The notes under the pieces: model-generated
What the model was told of the DNA's origin: nothing
Seen by the model: only the letters and a program-made list of their open reading frames with translations
The model's database searches: none
Shown here: one piece after another, positions 63,934-64,000 of the stretch
Numbering within the stretch: the first letter of the stretch is position 1
How the letters are laid out: every line of letters starts with the position of its first letter
Origin: Serpentinimonas maccroryi
GTDB taxonomy: Bacteria; Pseudomonadota; Gammaproteobacteria; Burkholderiales; Burkholderiaceae_C
DNA: 64,000 nucleotides
Direction: 5' to 3'
NCBI RefSeq assembly: GCF_000828915.1
Contig: NZ_AP014569.1
Coordinates: 372,001 to 436,000 of the forward strand
Made by a program: the position numbers and the translations under genes

Positions 63934-64000
63934 ATGAATCGCCTACCCACCCCACGAGCCACCCGGCCCCGCGTTGCCGCAGGGCCTCTGGGTGCGGTGT
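63934..64000 (+). CDS. flgI: Start of flagellar P-ring protein FlgI (truncated by window)
   Basis: Only 22 codons are visible: MNRLPTPRATRPRVAAGPLG, the basic beginning of a signal peptide. Identification is from gene order after flgH; no FlgI domain is in the window. In-frame ATG 63910 is an alternative start. Confidence 0.6.
   Translation, partial: MNRLPTPRATRPRVAAGPLGAV

Overview
The window is about 64 kb of GC-rich chromosome from a motile betaproteobacterium, most likely order Burkholderiales and close to Comamonadaceae. This rests on protein character and gene neighbourhoods (hemA-prfA-prmC, ubiE/tim44-like/ubiJ/ubiB, pcm-tolC, yjgA/pmbA, a fused DUF3683 oxidoreductase, motAB-cheYZ-flhBAF-fliA, flgMN/flgA/flgB onward). 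Genus and species cannot be read from the sequence. Almost everything is dense housekeeping DNA; the only clear accessory patch is about 19.0-21.7 kb.

Layout. 1-3.6 kb: end of a late cobalamin operon (cobQ 3' part, cobT, cobS, a cobC-like phosphatase). 3.7-7.2 kb: acetate-type sodium:solute symporter with its small subunit, facing a CBS/DUF294 nucleotidyltransferase-like regulator across a double hairpin terminator. 7.4-11.9 kb: lytic transglycosylase, then divergent ppsR/ppsA. 11.9-17.1 kb (minus strand): TolC-type outer membrane protein, Pcm-type methyltransferase, MutS with an N-terminal Ala/Ser/Ala repeat. 17.2-18.9 kb: a frameshifted EAL-domain gene and suhB. 19.0-21.7 kb: inverted and 36-bp tandem repeats, a complete IS3-family element with a -1 frameshift signal, and a small lower-GC HTH/2TM gene. 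21.9-27.8 kb: trmJ-like, cysE, mog, yjgA, pmbA, murI, rpsU. 28-33 kb: PPK2-type polyphosphate:AMP phosphotransferase, then prmC, prfA and hemA on the minus strand. 33-38 kb: a 1335-residue FAD/Fe-S/CCG oxidoreductase and a HIT protein. 38-47.3 kb: a chemoreceptor, the ubiquinone cluster, a FmdB-type zinc ribbon, aspS and a YqjD/YqjE/YqjK-like membrane trio. 47.3-64 kb: a flagellar/chemotaxis block running motA, motB, cheY, cheZ, flhB, flhA, flhF, a FlhG-like gene without a P-loop, fliA, then flgN and flgM (minus), flgA (minus), and flgB, C, D, E, F, G, H and the start of flgI.

How the parts work together. The flagellar block shows a readable hierarchy: a FlhDC-box-like inverted repeat between flgA and flgB (class II), fliA carried in the flhBAF operon, and a textbook sigma-28 promoter before flgM-flgN (class III and feedback). 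MotAB, CheY and CheZ supply stator and switch control, and the chemoreceptor at 38-39.5 kb would feed them. PpsA/PpsR and the acetate-type symporter fit growth on organic acids with gluconeogenesis. hemA-prfA-prmC and ubiE-ubiJ-ubiB are standard housekeeping units.

No CRISPR array, rRNA, functional tRNA, prophage or defence island was found. The most unusual items are the P-loop-less FlhG-like gene, the frameshifted EAL gene, a motif shared upstream of flgB and flgI, a 16-bp palindrome in the inferred flhB promoter, a set of apparently leaderless promoters, and repeat structures in mutS, trmJ and beside the IS element. None amounts to a demonstrably new system.
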